Shown: positions 7,053 through 14,533 of the stretch, one piece after another | How the letters are laid out: each line of letters opens with the position of its first letter | How positions within the stretch are numbered: position 1 is the first letter of the stretch | Assembly: GCA_024343425.1 (NCBI GenBank) | Contig: BRLC01000016.1 | Coordinates: 186,001-250,000 of the forward strand | Length of the DNA: 64,000 bases | Reading direction: 5' to 3' | Source: Rhizobiaceae bacterium MnEN-MB40S | GTDB lineage: Bacteria; Pseudomonadota; Alphaproteobacteria; Rhizobiales; Rhizobiaceae | Made by a program: the position numbers and the translations under genes | Notes under the pieces: generated by a model | Database searches by the model: none | Told to the model about the DNA's origin: nothing | What the model saw: only the letters and a program-made list of their open reading frames with translations

Positions 7053-8699
7053 ATGGACCGCGACGCAATTATCGTCGGCGCCGGACTTGCGGGTCTGGTC
7101 GCCGCGGCTGAACTCGTCGACGCCGGCAAGTCCGTCGTCATCGTCGATCAGGAAAACGAGAACAATATTGGCGGCCAGGCTTTCTGGTCGTTTGGCGGGC
7201 TGTTTTTCGTCAACTCCCCTGAACAACGTCGCCTTGGCATTCGTGACAGCCGCGACCTCGCCTGGCAGGACTGGCAAGGCTCTGCGCAGTTCGACCGCGA
7301 CGAGGACCACTGGCCCCGCAAATGGGCGGAGGCCTATGTCGATTTCGCGGCGGGTGAAAAGCGGTCCTGGCTGCATCAGCAGGGCGTGCGCTGGTTTCCC
7401 GTGGTCGGCTGGGCCGAGCGCGGCGGCGGTCTCGCCGACGGTCACGGCAACTCGGTGCCGCGTTTCCACATTACCTGGGGCACCGGTCCCGGCCTCATCG
7501 AACCTTTTGAACGGCGCGTGCGCGAAGGCGTCGACAAGGGGCTGGTCAAACTGTGTTTCCGGCATCGCGTCGACGAGCTGATCGTGACCAACGGCGCGGT
7601 GACCGGCGTTCGCGGCAAGCTGCTCGAGGCCTGCGCCAAGCCGCGCGCCGAGGCGTCCAGCCGCGTCGAAACCGGAGATTTCTCGTTTTCGGCGGAGGCG
7701 GTGATCGTCACCTCGGGCGGCATTGGCGGCAATCATGAACTCGTCCGGCGCAATTGGCCGCGGGATCGCCTGGGCGAGCCGCCTGCGGAGATGATTTCCG
7801 GCGTGCCGGCGCATGTCGACGGGCGCATGCTCGCAATCAGCGAGGCGGCGGGCGCCGCGATCATCAATTCCGACCGGATGTGGCACTATACGGAGGGCGT
7901 GAAGAACTGGGCGCCGATCTGGCCGGCTCACGGCATCCGCATCCTGCCCGGACCGTCGTCGCTCTGGTTCGATGCCGAGGGCAATCGCATGCCGATCCCG
8001 TGCCTGCCCGGGTTCGACACGCTGTCGACGCTCCGCCACATCATGCACAGCGGCCACAGCTACAGCTGGTTCGTTCTCAACCAGTCGATCATCGAAAAGG
8101 AATTTGCGCTTTCGGGATCCGAGCAGAACCCGGACCTGACAGGCAAAAGCGTTCGCCAGGTGCTGCAGCGGGTCAAGAAGGGCGCGCCGCCGCCTGTCGA
8201 GGCGTTCAAGGAAAAGGGCGAGGATTTCATCGTTCGCGATACGCTCGAAGCGCTTGTCGAGGGCATGAACGCATTGACCGGCGACGCCCTGATCGATCAC
8301 GACCGGCTGAAGGCGCAGATCGAGATGCGCGATCGTGAAATCGAAAACGCCTATACCAAGGACCTGCAGGTCGCAGCCATCCGCGTTGCGCGAAACTATC
8401 TCGGCGACAAGCTGATCCGCACCGCCAAGCCGCACCGCATTCTCGATCCGAAACACGGGCCTCTCATCGCGGTCCGGCTGCACATCCTCACCCGAAAGAC
8501 GCTCGGCGGCATCCACACCGACCTGTCGTCACGGGTGCTCGACGGCAGCGGCGCGCCAATTGCAGGGCTTTATGCGGCGGGCGAGGTCGCCGGTTTCGGC
8601 GGCGGCGGCGTGCATGGCTACAACGCCCTGGAAGGCACCTTCCTCGGCGGCTGCCTCTTTTCAGGAAGGACCGCCGGCCGGGCTGCGGCGAAAGCGTAG
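7053..8699 (+). CDS. FAD-binding dehydrogenase (KstD/fumarate-reductase flavoprotein family)
   Basis: A 548-residue flavoprotein. The N-terminal Rossmann motif is AIIVGAGLAGLVAAAEL, followed by VIVDQENENNIGGQAFWSFGG. The C-terminal FAD block is LYAAGEVAGFGGGGVHGYNA. Family members remove hydrogens next to a carbonyl in ring or chain substrates (3-ketosteroid delta-1-dehydrogenases, fumarate reductases); the substrate here cannot be read from sequence. The ATG at 7053 is preferred over the in-frame ATG at 7041, because GGGAGGAG at 7043-7050 is then a well-placed ribosome site. It follows the MotB-like gene after 49 bp, but a functional link is not evident. Confidence 0.87.
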   Translation: MDRDAIIVGAGLAGLVAAAELVDAGKSVVIVDQENENNIGGQAFWSFGGLFFVNSPEQRRLGIRDSRDLAWQDWQGSAQFDRDEDHWPRKWAEAYVDFAAGEKRSWLHQQGVRWFPVVGWAERGGGLADGHGNSVPRFHITWGTGPGLIEPFERRVREGVDKGLVKLCFRHRVDELIVTNGAVTGVRGKLLEACAKPRAEASSRVETGDFSFSAEAVIVTSGGIGGNHELVRRNWPRDRLGEPPAEMISGVPAHVDGRMLAISEAAGAAIINSDRMWHYTEGVKNWAPIWPAHGIRILPGPSSLWFDAEGNRMPIPCLPGFDTLSTLRHIMHSGHSYSWFVLNQSIIEKEFALSGSEQNPDLTGKSVRQVLQRVKKGAPPPVEAFKEKGEDFIVRDTLEALVEGMNALTGDALIDHDRLKAQIEMRDREIENAYTKDLQVAAIRVARNYLGDKLIRTAKPHRILDPKHGPLIAVRLHILTRKTLGGIHTDLSSRVLDGSGAPIAGLYAAGEVAGFGGGGVHGYNALEGTFLGGCLFSGRTAGRAAAKA

Positions 8700-8830
8700 C
8701 GGCTGCGCGCCGTCGAAACAAAAAGAGAACATTTGAGAAGATTTTCGGAGCGTTTTGTGGTATAGTCCGCGCGCCGAAAGAGCGCGTCGGTCGGTGTCCT
8801 GCTTTCCGTGCCTTGAGTTGAAAAACGCGG

Positions 8831-8930
8831 ATTCCCGAAACAAAGCCAGATTGAACGCCGAAAACGGCAATTCCCGAAACAAAGCCAGATCCGGTTTCGG
8901 AAGAACCAAAATCCCGAAACAAAGCCAGAT
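8831..8930. repeat. Three 21-bp direct repeats with hairpin spacers
   Basis: Copies lie at 8831-8851, 8870-8890 and 8910-8930. Each contains TCCCGAAACAAAGCCAGAT preceded by AT or AA; copies 1 and 2 are identical and copy 3 differs by one base. The period is 39-40 bp. Each 18-19 bp spacer holds a small palindrome: GCCG-AAAA-CGGC at 8857-8868 and TCCG-GTTT-CGGA at 8890-8901. Repeats and spacers are too short for a CRISPR array and no cas gene is near. Confidence 0.85.
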
Positions 8931-8933
8931 GCA

Positions 8934-8979
8934 ATCCTATAACAATTAAGTTATTGAATTTAAAAGTAAATTATAGGAT
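8934..8979. repeat. AT-rich inverted repeat next to the direct repeats
   Basis: ATCCTATAA at 8934-8942 is the exact reverse complement of TTATAGGAT at 8971-8979, with a 28-bp AT-rich spacer. It begins four bases after the last direct repeat and lies just past the 3' end of the minus-strand ABC exporter gene. It could be a protein-binding site or part of the same repeat element. Confidence 0.6.
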
Positions 8980-9008
8980 CAAGGCGAATGGCGCCACGCT
9001 TTCGGGCG

Positions 9009-10814
9009 TCATTCCCCGGCGGCGGCGCTCAGCGCCTCACTGTCGTGGTCGAACTGCAGCCGGGCGAGACGCGCATAGATGCCGTTTTTCCGCACGAGCG
9101 TGCTGTGCGCGCCTTCCTCGACGATCTCGCCTCCGTCGACGACGAGAATTCTGTCGGCCTTCAGGATGGTCGCCAACCGGTGGGCGATGACGAGCGTGGT
9201 GCGGTCCTGCATCAGCGAGGTCAGCGCCTTCTGCACCAGGGTCTCGCTTTCCGCGTCCAGCGCGGAGGTCGCCTCGTCCAGGAGCAGGATCGGGGCGTCC
9301 TTCAGTATGGCGCGGGCAATGGCGACGCGCTGGCGCTGGCCGCCTGACAAGGTCACGCCGCGCTCGCCGACCATCGTGTCGTAGCCGGATTCGAGATTGC
9401 GGATGAAATCGTCCACCAGGGCCGCTTTCGCGGCGGCGACGATTTCAGCTTCCGATGCGTCGGGTCGTCCGAAGGCGATGTTCTCGCGCACGGTGCCGGC
9501 GAAGATCGTCACGTCCTGCGGCACGCTGGAAAGCCGCGCGCGCAGATCCGACGGATTGACCTCGCGCACGTCCACGCCGTCGACGCGCACGGTCCCGCCG
9601 TCCGGGTCGTAGAAGCGATTGATGAGAGCGAAGAGCGTGCTCTTGCCGGCGCCGGACGGTCCGACGATCGCCACCGTCTCGCCCGGCTTCACGGAAAAGG
9701 AGAGCCGGTCCAGGATCGGGTGTCCGGGGCGGGCGGGATAGGCGAAACGCACCTGTTCGAAGTCGATCGACCCGAGCGGCGGCTCGGGCATTGCGACCGG
9801 GTTTTCCGGCGCTTCGATGGCCGGTTTTTCCTCCAGCAGTTCGGTCAGCCGCTCGGCCGCGCCGGCGGCCTGCGAAAGCTCGCCCCAGATCTCCGACAGC
9901 GTGCCGAGGCTGGTCGCCGCCACCACGGAGTAAAGCAGGAACTGGCCGAGCGTTCCGGCCGACATCGTGCCTTCGAGCACGTTCTGCGCGCCGTACCAAA
10001 GGATGCCGATGACGCTGGCGAAGACCATCAGGATGGCGACGCCGGTCAGGAAGGCCCGCGAACGGGTGGCGGCGCGGGCCGCCAGAAAGGCGTTGTCGAC
10101 GGCGTCGGCGTAGCGCCGGATCGCCATCGGCTCGCTGTTGAAAGACTGCAATGTGCGCGTCGCTCCAACCGCTTCGCTGGCGAAGGCCGTGGCCTCTGCG
10201 AGCGTGTCCTGGGCTTCGCGCGAACGCCTGCGGACGGAGCGGCCGAACCCGACCAGCGGCAGCACGATCAGCGGAATCGCAAGCAGCACGAGGCCGGAGA
10301 GTTTTGGGCTCGTCACCACCATCATGATCGTCGCGCCGAGGCATAGAATGGTGTTGCGCAGGGCCAGCGAGGCCGTGGCGCCGACGGCGGATTTGATCTG
10401 CGTCGTGTCGGCGCTCAGTCGCGAGATGATTTCGCCGGACTGGTTGAGATCGAAAAACGACGCCGACAGGCGGGTGATATGGGCAAACACGTCCCGGCGC
10501 AGATCCGCCACGACGCGTTCCCCTATGGTGATAACGAAAAAATACCTGAGAGCGCTGGCCAGCGCGAGCAGCGCGGCGATCACCAGCAGCATCGAGAAGT
10601 AATTGTCGATGAAGCCGGCGTTCGACCCGGAAAAGCCCTTGTCGATCATGCGGCGAACCGCCAGCGGCAGGGCGAGCGTCGCGACAGCCGCAAGAACCAG
10701 CGAAACCAGCGCCGAGACGACGAGGCCGCGATAGTTGAGCAGATAGGGGTAAAGATAGGTCAGAGGGCGCAGAGAGGACGGGCTGCCTTTTTGTCGCTTG
10801 CCGTTTTCGGCCAT
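9009..10814 (-). CDS. ABC exporter with fused membrane and ATPase domains
   Basis: A 601-residue half-transporter of the MsbA/LmrA type. A six-helix membrane domain covers about residues 20-315. The nucleotide-binding domain covers about 340-585 with Walker A GPSGAGKST, signature LSGGQRQRVAIARA, Walker B LLLDEATSALD and switch histidine in LVIAHRLAT. It should act as a homodimer exporting lipids or hydrophobic compounds; the substrate is not evident. The ATG at 10814 has AGGGA upstream; an in-frame start 30 bases earlier is less likely. The next gene upstream, rpmE, is divergent, and the exporter is not in an obvious operon. Confidence 0.9.
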   Translation of the reverse strand: MAENGKRQKGSPSSLRPLTYLYPYLLNYRGLVVSALVSLVLAAVATLALPLAVRRMIDKGFSGSNAGFIDNYFSMLLVIAALLALASALRYFFVITIGERVVADLRRDVFAHITRLSASFFDLNQSGEIISRLSADTTQIKSAVGATASLALRNTILCLGATIMMVVTSPKLSGLVLLAIPLIVLPLVGFGRSVRRRSREAQDTLAEATAFASEAVGATRTLQSFNSEPMAIRRYADAVDNAFLAARAATRSRAFLTGVAILMVFASVIGILWYGAQNVLEGTMSAGTLGQFLLYSVVAATSLGTLSEIWGELSQAAGAAERLTELLEEKPAIEAPENPVAMPEPPLGSIDFEQVRFAYPARPGHPILDRLSFSVKPGETVAIVGPSGAGKSTLFALINRFYDPDGGTVRVDGVDVREVNPSDLRARLSSVPQDVTIFAGTVRENIAFGRPDASEAEIVAAAKAALVDDFIRNLESGYDTMVGERGVTLSGGQRQRVAIARAILKDAPILLLDEATSALDAESETLVQKALTSLMQDRTTLVIAHRLATILKADRILVVDGGEIVEEGAHSTLVRKNGIYARLARLQFDHDSEALSAAAGE

Positions 10815-10860
10815 TTCATTCCCTGTGTTGACGCCGGGTTGCAAAATTGCGTCCGGCCAC

Positions 10861-10889
10861 TTGTCACGTTCCGGGCCATCATGTATAGG
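10861..10889 (+). promoter_or_regulatory. Predicted sigma-70-type promoter of rpmE
   Basis: TTGTCA at 10861-10866 and TATAGG at 10884-10889 are separated by exactly 17 bp, a good match to the alphaproteobacterial housekeeping promoter. Transcription would start near 10896, leaving a leader of about 130 nt before the rpmE ATG. That is long enough for autoregulatory structure. Confidence 0.55.
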
Positions 10890-11026
10890 CTCGCCATCGA
10901 ATTGGAAAGCCGTGACCGTCCCGGTATGCGGCTTTGTTTGTTAAATGGGCCGGATTGCCGCACCCCGAACCGACGCAAGGCGGATGGTTCCGGCTCCGAC
11001 CGATCCCGAACTGGCAGGACATTGCA

Positions 11027-11248
11027 ATGAAGGCTGATATCCATCCCGATTATCACATGATCAAGGTCGTCATGACCGACGGAACGGAATACATGACCCG
11101 GTCGACCTGGGGTTCCGAAGGCGACACCATGACGCTCGACATCGACTCCAAAGCGCACCCGGCCTGGACCGGCGGCCAGCAGCAGCTGCTCGACCGCGGC
11201 GGACGCGTCTCCAAGTTCAAGAAGCGGTTTGAAGGCCTCGGCCTCTAA
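11027..11248 (+). CDS. rpmE: 50S ribosomal protein L31
   Basis: A 73-residue protein starting [19 protein letters not shown] with the conserved [25 protein letters not shown] and the C-terminal [14 protein letters not shown]. These are hallmarks of L31, which bridges the ribosomal subunits. It lacks the CxxC zinc-binding cysteines, so it is a zinc-independent L31, as usual in alphaproteobacteria. The start is the internal ATG at 11027; the longer frame from 10934 is non-homologous leader. The gene has its own promoter upstream and a strong terminator at 11281-11304, so it is monocistronic. Confidence 0.96.
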   Translation: MKADIHPDYHMIKVVMTDGTEYMTRSTWGSEGDTMTLDIDSKAHPAWTGGQQQLLDRGGRVSKFKKRFEGLGL

Positions 11249-11280
11249 GCGACGTTCGACTGAACTTGCAGGACTTTTGA

Positions 11281-11304
11281 AACCCGCCGCAAGGCGGGTT
11301 TTTT
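11281..11304 (+). terminator. Rho-independent terminator of rpmE
   Basis: AACCCGCC-GCAA-GGCGGGTT forms a perfect 8-bp GC-rich stem with a GCAA tetraloop and runs into a T tract. It lies 33 bp after the rpmE stop. The DUF1465 gene ends on the other strand 18 bp further on. Confidence 0.92.
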
Positions 11305-11321
11305 CATGGAAGAAAACCGGA

Positions 11322-11846
11322 TCAGCCGGTTCCGAACGCTGTGCTCAACAATGTCTGCTGGGCCTTGACGGCGTTTTCGCGATCCGGATTGACGAGCGCC
11401 GCCTTCTGTTCGTCGCGATGGTAGATCTCGCTGTCGAGCAGGGCGACGCGCGACTGGACGCGAAGCGATCGTTCGACGAGCACGCGGAACTCGAGCGGCA
11501 GTTCGGTCCAGCCCGGCGCCGAGGGGTCGCAGGCAAAACTGTCGAGACGCACCTTGGACTTTTCCGCAATGACCTGCTCCCGGGTCATCTCCCCGGTGTT
11601 GACGGCTCTTTGCAGCAGAAGCCATGAGGCGAGCTGCATGAGGCGCGTGGTCAGGCGCATCGACTCGGCGGCGTAGAGAACAGACGCAAGACGCGGCAGC
11701 GCCTTGGATTCCTGCCGTCCCGGACCGTCGAGATAGGCGGCGGTTTCTTCCACCAGCTGCATGCCTTCGGAATACAGAAGACTGAAGGATGCCGAAGAGG
11801 TAAAACGATCGGCAATTCGTATCGTGTTTTCTTTGGATTCAGCCAT
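11322..11846 (-). CDS. DUF1465 family protein
   Basis: A 174-residue cytoplasmic protein of the alphaproteobacterial DUF1465 family, by its N-terminal FTSSASFSLLYSEGMQLVEE and middle AAESMRLTTRLMQLASWLL. It is predicted all-helical with no catalytic motif. I recall DUF1465 members as regulators linked to cell cycle or envelope control in this class, but nothing in the sequence proves a role. A promoter-like pair lies at 11902-11929 and a perfect CtrA-type box at 12004-12018, about 158 bp upstream of the ATG. The gene converges with rpmE and the two share the terminator region. Confidence 0.88.
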   Translation of the reverse strand: MAESKENTIRIADRFTSSASFSLLYSEGMQLVEETAAYLDGPGRQESKALPRLASVLYAAESMRLTTRLMQLASWLLLQRAVNTGEMTREQVIAEKSKVRLDSFACDPSAPGWTELPLEFRVLVERSLRVQSRVALLDSEIYHRDEQKAALVNPDRENAVKAQQTLLSTAFGTG

Positions 11847-11901
11847 TTATTTCATTCAGTATGGATTGCGCCGGCGTTGTCCCAATCTCCGCGGCATCAT
11901 T

Positions 11902-11929
11902 GTTATAATTGCCTCCGACGTCACATCAA
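11902..11929 (-). promoter_or_regulatory. Predicted promoter of the DUF1465 gene
   Basis: On the minus strand TTGATG (11929-11924) and TATAAC (11907-11902) are 16 bp apart. The predicted start near 11895 gives a leader of about 50 nt before the ATG at 11846. The prediction rests on hexamer match and spacing only. Confidence 0.4.
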
Positions 11930-12003
11930 AGTGGGCCCGATCGGTTGTGCACATGGTTTGTGAGCCAAAATGCAGATAGTGACGCTTTTGGGCAAGAACA
12001 TAA

Positions 12004-12019
12004 TTAAAGAAAGGTTAAC
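12004..12019. promoter_or_regulatory. CtrA-type box (TTAA-N7-TTAA)
   Basis: TTAA-AGAAAGG-TTAAC is a perfect match to the full CtrA site consensus. It lies in the 390-bp gap between DUF1465 and DUF1192, upstream of DUF1465. A second perfect box lies 170 bp to the right. Confidence 0.55.
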
Positions 12020-12052
12020 GGCTTTCGCCAAATGCCACCTACCCGAGGACAC

Positions 12053-12076
12053 AAAAAAAGAGCCGCAAGGCGGCTC
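12053..12076 (-). terminator. Rho-independent terminator, minus strand
   Basis: GAGCCGC at 12060-12066 pairs with GCGGCTC at 12070-12076. On the minus strand the stem is followed by seven T (plus-strand A run 12053-12059). It terminates the candidate small RNA and/or the DUF1192 transcript. Confidence 0.85.
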
Positions 12077-12150
12077 TCAGAAGTTTAACAGGGAGGCATC
12101 AAACAGAATGACCACTTGTCACTCGGTCCGAAATCCAGAGTCTCTGGATG
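12053..12150 (-). ncRNA. Candidate trans-acting small RNA
   Basis: Read on the minus strand, the segment opens with a 5' hairpin (ATCCAGA-GTC-TCTGGAT mirror at 12149-12133). It continues through an apparently unpaired stretch containing CCTCCC (12096-12091), complementary to ribosome-binding sites. It ends in a Rho-independent terminator (GAGCCGC stem at 12060-12076 with seven T). A perfect CtrA-type box sits about 25-40 bp upstream of the predicted start. The layout resembles rhizobial sRNAs with anti-Shine-Dalgarno loops. An alternative is that the terminator merely ends the DUF1192 transcript 160 bp downstream of its stop. Confidence 0.45.
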
Positions 12151-12173
12151 CAGCCAGTAAACACCTGTAAAGC

Positions 12174-12189
12174 TTAATGACCGGTTAAC
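12174..12189. promoter_or_regulatory. Second CtrA-type box (TTAA-N7-TTAA)
   Basis: TTAA-TGACCGG-TTAAC is a perfect full CtrA consensus. It lies just upstream, on the minus strand, of the candidate small RNA start near 12150, and 48 bp beyond the stop of DUF1192. This position fits an activator site near -35 of the small RNA. Confidence 0.55.
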
Positions 12190-12236
12190 GGTCGGGAATT
12201 TATTAAAAGTTTTTTGTTGTTTCCTCTCAAAAGCGT

Positions 12237-12425
12237 TCATCTGAAGATGGAGTCGGCCGCATCCCGGCTGCTTTGCTTCGATTCCTTCTCCTTCTCCAGA
12301 CGCTCGATCTCGGCCTTCAGCAAATTGATCCGCTGCTCGAGTTCATCCACTGACAGCATCGAAAGGTCGCTTCCGACCTCATGGAAAGTGGGCTTCTTCC
12401 GAGGCTCTTCGTCAAATATCGACAT
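12237..12425 (-). CDS. DUF1192 family small protein
   Basis: A 62-residue acidic protein of the alphaproteobacterial DUF1192 family. It starts MSIFDEEPRKKPTFHEVGSD and contains LSMLSVDELEQRINLLKAEI followed by a charged coiled-coil segment. The GSDLSMLSVDEL block is the family hallmark. The function is not known; the leucine heptads suggest it pairs with a partner or with itself. The ATG at 12425 has a strong GGAGGAGA ribosome site. It is divergent from the quinone oxidoreductase gene, 115 bp away. Confidence 0.88.
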   Translation of the reverse strand: MSIFDEEPRKKPTFHEVGSDLSMLSVDELEQRINLLKAEIERLEKEKESKQSSRDAADSIFR

Positions 12426-12540
12426 CCCGTTTCTCCTCCGGCGGCGTCAGGGCAAAAGAGGTTTGTCCGCCGGCATGGCGGACTGGCCATGATAATGGCA
12501 TAAGACGGGTGAGTTCAACGAGAGTAACCGAGGTGAAGCG

Positions 12541-13524
12541 ATGCGGGTGATAGAGATTCGGGAGCCGGGCGGTCCGGAGGTGCTGGAAGTGGCGACGAGG
12601 GATGCGCCGGAGCCGCGGGAAGGGGAACTGCTGATCCGCGTCAAGGCGGCGGGCGTCAATCGTCCGGATTGCCTGCAGCGCATGGGCGGCTACGCGCCGC
12701 CGCCGGGCGCGTCCGATGTGCCGGGACTTGAAATCGCCGGCGTGGTCGAAGCGCTCGGGCCCGGCGCAGAAGGCTTCAAGGTCGGCGACGCCGTGTGCGG
12801 ACTGGTTCCAGGCGGTGGTTATGCGGAGTTCTGCACGGTTCACGCCAGCAATGCGCTGCCGGCGCCGGCGGGCTTCAGCTTCAACGAGGCGGGAGCCATA
12901 CCCGAAACCTATTTCACCGTCTGGCACAATGTCTTTCAGCGCGGCGGCCTGCGGGAAGGCGAGGTGTTTCTGGTCCATGGCGGAACGTCTGGCATCGGCA
13001 CGACGGCCATTCAGCTCGCCAAGGCCTTCGGAGCGACCGTGCTCGCCACGGCGGGCTCGGAAGAAAAATGCCAGGCCTGTCTCGATCTGGGCGCCGATCG
13101 CGCGATCAATTACCGGGACGGGGATTTCGTCGCAGCCGTCAAGGACGCCACGAACGGCGTCGGCGCCAACCTGATCCTCGACATGGTTGGCGGCAGCTAT
13201 ATCGAACGAAACTTCGATGCCGCGGCCGAAGAGGGGCGCATCGTGCAGATCGCCTTCCTTGGCGGACCGAAGGCCGAGGTCAATTTTTTCAAGCTCATGG
13301 TCAAGCGGCTGGTGCATACCGGCTCGACGCTCAGGCCGCGCAGCATCGAGTTCAAGGCGCAGATTGCGCGTGAACTGCACGAAAAGGTCTGGCCGCTGCT
13401 GGAGAAACGCCAGGTCGCGCCGGTCATGGACACGATCTTCCCGTTCGAACGGGCCTCCGCCGCCCATGCCCGCATGGAGGAGGGGCAGCACATCGGCAAG
13501 ATCGTGCTCGACCTGGACGGTTAG
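12541..13524 (+). CDS. NAD(P)H-quinone oxidoreductase (zeta-crystallin/PIG3 type)
   Basis: A 327-residue medium-chain dehydrogenase/reductase without the zinc ligands of alcohol dehydrogenases. Visible blocks are VKAAGVNRPDCLQRMGGYAP at the N-terminus, GLEIAGVVEALG, and the NADPH-binding VHGGTSGIGTTAIQLAKAFG in the middle. The arrangement matches TP53I3-like quinone oxidoreductases, which reduce quinones with one or two electrons in detoxification. The ATG at 12541 has GAGGTGA upstream. A 52-residue membrane protein starts 7 bp after the stop, probably in the same transcript. Confidence 0.9.
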   Translation: MRVIEIREPGGPEVLEVATRDAPEPREGELLIRVKAAGVNRPDCLQRMGGYAPPPGASDVPGLEIAGVVEALGPGAEGFKVGDAVCGLVPGGGYAEFCTVHASNALPAPAGFSFNEAGAIPETYFTVWHNVFQRGGLREGEVFLVHGGTSGIGTTAIQLAKAFGATVLATAGSEEKCQACLDLGADRAINYRDGDFVAAVKDATNGVGANLILDMVGGSYIERNFDAAAEEGRIVQIAFLGGPKAEVNFFKLMVKRLVHTGSTLRPRSIEFKAQIARELHEKVWPLLEKRQVAPVMDTIFPFERASAAHARMEEGQHIGKIVLDLDG

Positions 13525-13530
13525 GCGCCC

Positions 13531-13689
13531 GTGACCAAGATACTCGCCCTGTTCCTGCTGCTGGCGATGGCGGCCCACATCATCAAGCCGCTCGGTCTGC
13601 CAGGCCTCAAGAAGCGCGGAGACTTCTGGAAGATCGCCGTCATCGCCTTCGTGGTGATGAGCCTGGCGATCGTTCTTCAGGTGGAATGA
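13531..13689 (+). CDS. Small membrane protein, 52 residues
   Basis: A GTG-started frame of 52 codons that encodes VTKILALFLLLAMAAHIIKP, then a short basic turn (GLPGLKKRGDFWK), then a second hydrophobic segment AVIAFVVMSLAIVLQVE. Two transmembrane helices are likely. It starts 7 bp after the quinone oxidoreductase stop and has the same strand and codon style, which argues that it is real. Its last 13 bases overlap the 3' end of the convergent SGNH hydrolase gene. No function is recognised; it could be a small membrane partner of the reductase. The GTG start lacks a strong ribosome site and may rely on coupling. Confidence 0.7.
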   Translation: MTKILALFLLLAMAAHIIKPLGLPGLKKRGDFWKIAVIAFVVMSLAIVLQVE

Positions 13690-14432
13690 CCAGCCGGCTC
13701 GGGAAGCGCAAGGATCGTGTCGGCGAGCAGTTCCGCCCAGTAGCCGTAGCCTGCGGCGCTGGCGTGAAAGCCGTCCATGGAATAGCCGAGCGGATTGGAC
13801 GATTCGAGAAACGGCGCGACCGTGGCGTAGCGCTCGTTGCAAAGCTTCGCGCCCATATCGTTGATGAGTTCCCGGCGCATTTGCAGGATCGCGGAGAGGG
13901 GGGCCGGAAATCCGGGGACGGTCTTCATGTCGATCAGCGGCGACCAGATGAGCGTCGCGTCCGGCCACTTTGCGTGGAGCGCATAAAGCAGCCCGCCAAA
14001 CGCCTTCTTGAAGCGGCCGACAGAATGGAAGTTCTTCATGTCGTTGGTGCCGAGAGACAACACGATATGGGTGTAGGGCCTGCGCTCCAGATTGGGCGTA
14101 ACATGGTCGCGGATCTGTCCGCTCGTGGCTGAATTCGATCCGGATATGCGCCAGGACGCCGAAGCGTTCGATTTGCTATTGATGAAGCCGGCGATCTGGG
14201 GCGCCAGCGAATCTGCGACATCTTCCACGCCCACGCCGCAGGCCGACGAATCGCCGATGACGAGGAGGTGGTACGCCTCTTTCCCGGCGACGCCTGCGAC
14301 GCCGCTTTGCGGGCCGGAGGGCGGCGCCTGGCGCGGCGTGCGCGCCCTGACCTGAAGGCCATAGTAGAGTGCGACCGGCATCAGCAACCAGCTTGCGAGG
14401 CCGTAGAAGAGTTTCGTTCGGGTGTTCAGCAT
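13677..14432 (-). CDS. SGNH/GDSL-family hydrolase, membrane-anchored
   Basis: A 251-residue protein with an N-terminal hydrophobic anchor (LFYGLASWLLMPVALYYGLQ) and the blocks of SGNH esterases: nucleophile serine in LLVIGDSSACGVG, block III asparagine in LSLGTNDMK, and the Asp-His pair in MDGFHASAAGYGYW. Such enzymes hydrolyse acyl esters of lipids or cell-wall glycans; the anchor places it in the periplasm. I chose the ATG at 14432; the frame extends further upstream, but that extension is arginine-rich and non-homologous, and no strong ribosome site separates the choices. It converges with the 52-residue gene, overlapping 13 bp. Confidence 0.85.
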   Translation of the reverse strand: MLNTRTKLFYGLASWLLMPVALYYGLQVRARTPRQAPPSGPQSGVAGVAGKEAYHLLVIGDSSACGVGVEDVADSLAPQIAGFINSKSNASASWRISGSNSATSGQIRDHVTPNLERRPYTHIVLSLGTNDMKNFHSVGRFKKAFGGLLYALHAKWPDATLIWSPLIDMKTVPGFPAPLSAILQMRRELINDMGAKLCNERYATVAPFLESSNPLGYSMDGFHASAAGYGYWAELLADTILALPEPAGHST

Positions 14433-14533
14433 GGGTGAATGGTCCGGCGGGTTTCGCAGGATTTCACCGTTCGCGACCACGCCTGTCAAGGCGCAGGCCG
14501 GCGCTTGTGCGCCCGCCTGTCGCGTCTTTTGTA

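Larger units (their letters stand above)
8700..9008. other. 309-bp convergent intergenic region with repeats
   Basis: This stretch lies between the ends of the FAD dehydrogenase (plus) and the ABC exporter (minus). It has no credible gene; a 64-codon frame at 8755-8949 consists largely of translated repeat. A TATAGT hexamer at 8761-8766 resembles a -10 box but lacks a well-placed -35. The right half holds three direct repeats (8831-8930) and an AT-rich inverted repeat (8934-8979), listed separately. Confidence 0.7.

Noticed and set aside
5321-7141. 606-codon minus-strand open frame
   Set aside because: It is antisense to the MotA/MotB-like pair and has no recognisable domain.
6861-8516. 551-codon minus-strand open frame
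   Set aside because: It is antisense to the FAD dehydrogenase, which has clear cofactor motifs on the plus strand.
8831-8930. Possible CRISPR array
   Set aside because: Only three 21-bp repeats with 18-19 bp palindromic spacers, and no cas genes; dimensions do not fit CRISPR.
8755-8949. 64-codon plus-strand frame across the repeats
   Set aside because: The translation is dominated by the repeated DNA element and the repeat period shifts frame between copies 2 and 3; no ribosome site or family.
12412-13968. 518-codon minus-strand open frame
   Set aside because: It overlaps the DUF1192, oxidoreductase and SGNH genes in the wrong frame and shows no family motif.
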